A program made the translations under genes and the position numbers. The notes under the pieces were generated by a model, which saw nothing but the letters and a program-made list of their open reading frames with translations, ran no database searches and was not told where the DNA came from. A stretch of DNA of 7,930 nucleotides, from NCBI GenBank assembly GCA_003158705.1, contig PMKX01000136.1, positions 1,334 to 9,263 of the forward strand, in the 5' to 3' direction. This DNA is from Actinomycetota bacterium (GTDB lineage Bacteria > Actinomycetota > Thermoleophilia > UBA2241). This document shows, piece by piece, positions 5,568-7,930 of the stretch (positions are counted from its first letter, which is position 1; each line of letters begins with the position of its first letter).

Positions 5568-6779
5568 ATGAGCCGCAGCACGGAACAGTCGACAGGCGTT
5601 CTCACCGCCAGCGCACTCGTTCGCGCCACGGGGCGCGGCGCCTGGTTCCGAGCGCGCCCGGCGCTCTCCACGGTGCTGGGCGCCGGCCTCGTCGTTCTGT
5701 TCCTCGTGCCGTTCGCCACCATCAACCCTTCGCCCTGGTTCGGCTTGCCCGGCGCCCTGGCTGTGGCCGTCGCGCTGAGCGTGGCCGTCGTGGTCGGTCC
5801 CCTCCCGGGCGCCGCAGTCGCAGTGGCCGGCGGCCTGTTCTTCTACTTCGCGATCGTCGATCCGGAGCTCCCGTTTCGCCGCGACGCCGCCGTGCTGACC
5901 GTGGTCGTGTGGATCCTCCTGGCGTTGGTCGCCGGCCTGGTCGCAGATCGACTTCGCCGGCGGCTCATCGACGCCTTCGACGAGCTCGCCAAGGCGCACC
6001 AGGAGACCACCACGCTGCACAACCGGCTGGAGCAGAGCCTGCTGCCACGCGTGGCGGTCACCGACGAGCGCCTGCACGTGGCCTTCCGCTACCGGCCAGG
6101 CGAGGAGCGCATGCTCATCGGCGGCGACTTCATGGGCACCGCCGAGCTCCCCGACGGCACATTGGCGCTGGCAATCGGCGACGTCAGCGGCCACGGCCCC
6201 GACGCCGCCGCCCTGGGCGCCACCTTGCGCGCCTCCTGGCGGGCCCTGGCGCTCACCGGCATGGCGCCGCTCGAGCTGGTGCAGCGTCTCGACGACATCC
6301 TGCGCCGCGAAGTGGCCGACGGCACCGTGTTCGCCACACTCTGCTGTGCCTGGGTCAACCCGACGCGCCACCGGCTCACAGTGGTGCTGGCGGGCCACCA
6401 TCGACCGCTCCTGCTTATTGACGGCGAGGCTCGCGAGCCGGAGGCGCCGTTCGGGCCGCCGCTGGGCCTGCTCGAGGACTGGATGAGCGTCGACGACCCG
6501 CCGTGGCAGGCCACCAGATTCGACCTCGAGCCCGGCTGGACCCTGCTGCTGTACACCGACGGCCTGGTAGAAGGTCATGCGGCGCCCGACGCCCGCGAAC
6601 GCTTCGGCGTGGCGCGCCTGGCGCCGCTCCTCCATGGGGAGGGCGCGGCGAGCTGTCTCGACGCCCGCGCCCTCGACCACCTGCTCGACCAGGTGCAGGC
6701 CGCCAACGGCAAAGCGTTCGAGGACGACGTCGCCTTGCTGCTCGTCTGCCACGCCGGCGCAGACGAAGACGCCTCGTGA
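5568..6779 (+). CDS. Membrane-anchored SpoIIE/RsbU-type PP2C serine phosphatase
   Basis: A predicted 403-residue phosphatase that would dephosphorylate a serine phosphoprotein, in known systems an anti-sigma-factor antagonist of the SpoIIAA/RsbV type. Four hydrophobic segments (about 35-51, 59-77, 80-97 and 106-126) form an N-terminal membrane domain reminiscent of the KdpD-type DUF4118 module. A charged helix (128-157) leads to the LEQSLLP motif (154-160) that typically precedes SpoIIE domains. Metal-ligand aspartates are present in GGDF (D187) and GDVSGHG (D205). AGHHRP (275-280), LYTDGLVEG (328-336) and EDDVALLLV (385-393) complete the domain. The usual GGDFYD reads GGDFMG here, so the second Asp is missing. 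The core GHGPDAAALGATLRASWRAL resembles actinobacterial homologues. It is preceded by AGGG near its ATG, lies 21 bases after the second propeller gene, and its stop overlaps the mttB start (GTGA). Confidence 0.93.
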   Translation: MSRSTEQSTGVLTASALVRATGRGAWFRARPALSTVLGAGLVVLFLVPFATINPSPWFGLPGALAVAVALSVAVVVGPLPGAAVAVAGGLFFYFAIVDPELPFRRDAAVLTVVVWILLALVAGLVADRLRRRLIDAFDELAKAHQETTTLHNRLEQSLLPRVAVTDERLHVAFRYRPGEERMLIGGDFMGTAELPDGTLALAIGDVSGHGPDAAALGATLRASWRALALTGMAPLELVQRLDDILRREVADGTVFATLCCAWVNPTRHRLTVVLAGHHRPLLLIDGEAREPEAPFGPPLGLLEDWMSVDDPPWQATRFDLEPGWTLLLYTDGLVEGHAAPDARERFGVARLAPLLHGEGAASCLDARALDHLLDQVQAANGKAFEDDVALLLVCHAGADEDAS

Positions 6780-7930
6780 GGCGCAACCTGCAGGCCGGCG
6801 CCGGCCAGAGCGGCGGACTCAAGCTCGACGTCTTCACCAGCGACGAGCTGGAGCAGGTCCACCTCGGCACCCTCGAGGTGCTGCAGCGCACCGGTCTGTT
6901 CGTGGACGGCGACGAGGCGCTGCAGATCTTCGCCTCGGGCGGCGCCGACGTAGACCACGAGCGCCGCCTGGTGAAGATCCCGCCGTACATGGTCGAGGAG
7001 GCGGCGCGCAGCGCGCCGGCGAGCCTGCTCCTGGCCGGGCGCAACCCGCTCAAGGACTTCGTCATGGAGGCCGACCGCGTCGGTTTCACCAACTTCGGCG
7101 AAGGCGTGCGCATCGTCGACCCGTACACCGGTGAGCTGCATGAGCCCACCAAACAAGACGTGGCCGACTCGGCCAAGGTGGTGGACGCGCTCGACGACGT
7201 AGACGTATACGAGCGCGCCCTCAACGCCGCCGACGTGCCGCCGCAGGTGACGCCGCTGCATCAAGCCGAGGCGTGGATGACCAACACCTCCAAGCACGGC
7301 TTCATGTGCCCCGGCAACGGGCGCCTGGCCGCCAAGATCGTCGAGATGGCGGCCGCCGTCGCCGGCGGCGTAGCCGAACTGCGACGGCGGCCCATCATCA
7401 GCTTCGTCACCTGCCCGGTGAGCCCGCTCAAGCTGGTGCGCGAGTGCTGCGAGATCATCATCGCCGCCGCCCGTGCCGGCCTGCCGGTGAACGTGCTCAG
7501 CATGGCCATGGCCGGCGGCTCGTCTCCCGTGACGCTCGCCGGCACGCTGGTGACCCACAACGCCGAGGTGCTCGGCGGCATCGTTCTCAATCAGCTCGTG
7601 CGCCGCGGCTCGCCGGTCGTGTACGGCAGCTCCACCACGGCCATGGACCTGCGGCTCGCATCGGCTTCCGTCGGCTCGCCCGAATGCGGCCTCATCGGCG
7701 CCGCCGTGGCCCAGATGGCGCGCTTCTACCTTCTGCCCAGCTGGGTGGCCGGTGCGTAGGGCGACAACAAGCTCTCGGACGCCCAAACCGGCCACGAGAA
7801 GACGATCACAGGCCTGCTGCCGGCGTTGGCAGGTGCCAACCTCATCTACGGCCTGGGAATGCTCGAGTCAGGCATGACGTTCGATTTTGGCCAGCTCGTG
7901 CTGGACGCCGAGTTCGCGCGCATGATCAAG
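6776..7930 (+). CDS. mttB: Trimethylamine:corrinoid methyltransferase MttB with in-frame UAG (pyrrolysine), 3' end outside window
   Basis: MttB moves a methyl group from trimethylamine to the Co(I) corrinoid of the partner protein MttC, the first step of anaerobic trimethylamine use. The GTG at 6776 overlaps the phosphatase stop (GTGA) and gives a normal MttB N-terminus; its Shine-Dalgarno sequence is weak. The conserved [13 protein letters not shown] (242-254), [19 protein letters not shown] (256-274) and [10 protein letters not shown] (284-293) are clear. Codon 328 is TAG (7757-7759), between LPSWVAGA and [15 protein letters not shown]. The frame then continues to the window edge for 57 codons, including [13 protein letters not shown] and GMLESGMTF. 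From memory of the family, methanogen MttB has pyrrolysine at this place (about residue 334) with matching flanks (YVAGT-Pyl-SDAKxxDxQAGHEKT). Pyl is thought to bind the methylamine. Of roughly 490 residues expected, 385 codons are present. Gene prediction without UAG decoding would cut it at 327 residues. Confidence 0.96.
7757..7759 (+). other. In-frame UAG codon read as pyrrolysine in mttB
   Basis: TAG is codon 328 of mttB. Coding similarity to MttB is uninterrupted before and after it with no frameshift, and no other stop occurs in this frame to the window end. Position and flanking residues agree with the pyrrolysine site of methanogen MttB. Decoding requires PylS and tRNA-Pyl, which are not in this window. 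Confidence 0.92.

Noticed and set aside
3903..6752. 949-codon open frame on the minus strand
   Set aside because: It is the complement of two well-supported + strand genes and their leader. It is rich in Gly, Ala, His and Val with no recognisable domain, and such long antisense frames are normal in GC-rich coding DNA.
6503..6775. Longer N-terminal extension of mttB upstream of the GTG at 6776
   Set aside because: The frame is open, but it overlaps conserved phosphatase sequence, and the extra residues are Arg/Pro-rich with no MttB similarity. The GTG at 6776 gives a normal family N-terminus.
7757..7759. TAG in mttB as a nonsense mutation or sequencing error (pseudogene)
   Set aside because: The stop falls precisely at the known pyrrolysine position of MttB, the sequence after it is fully conserved with no other stop or frameshift, and the family commonly has UAG here.
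7757..7830. A PYLIS-type RNA hairpin after the UAG
   Set aside because: I saw no convincing strong stem-loop directly after the codon, and such an element is not required for UAG decoding as Pyl.

Overview
This is a GC-rich bacterial chromosome segment (third codon positions are mostly G or C). All clear genes lie on the + strand. The SpoIIE-type phosphatase resembles a type common in actinobacteria, and the base composition fits an actinobacterium or a similar high-GC lineage. That placement is an inference; there is no rRNA or other marker gene in the window.

Layout: 1-337 has no convincing gene on the + strand but carries a striking 27-bp-arm palindrome (103-161) and possibly the start of a divergent gene. 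Positions 338-2007 form a two-gene unit: a diacylglycerol/sphingosine-kinase-family lipid kinase, with its stop overlapping by one base the start of a TMEM175-type potassium channel. Positions 2164-3543 encode a secreted eight-bladed beta-propeller of the SBBP/PQQ-like type, closed by a strong intrinsic terminator (3580-3647). A 68-residue acidic orphan protein follows (3766-3972), then a second secreted eight-bladed propeller (4140-5546) that looks like a diverged paralogue of the first. Only 21 bases later comes a membrane-anchored SpoIIE/RsbU-type PP2C phosphatase (5568-6779), whose stop codon overlaps the GTG start of the last gene.

The last gene (6776 to the window end) is the highlight. 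It is mttB, a trimethylamine:corrinoid methyltransferase, interrupted at codon 328 by an in-frame TAG. The reading frame resumes without a break and matches the conserved MttB sequence on both sides of the place where methanogen MttB carries pyrrolysine (Pyl, the 22nd amino acid). This points to a bacterium that inserts pyrrolysine at UAG and uses methylamines through corrinoid methyl transfer. The gene runs off the end of the window, and the Pyl machinery and partner genes (pylTSBCD, mttC, mtbA-like) are not visible here.

Four of the six complete genes (TMEM175, both propellers and the 68-aa gene) also end in TAG. At two of these the downstream frame runs open and in phase into the next gene, so the cost and control of UAG decoding in this organism deserve attention.
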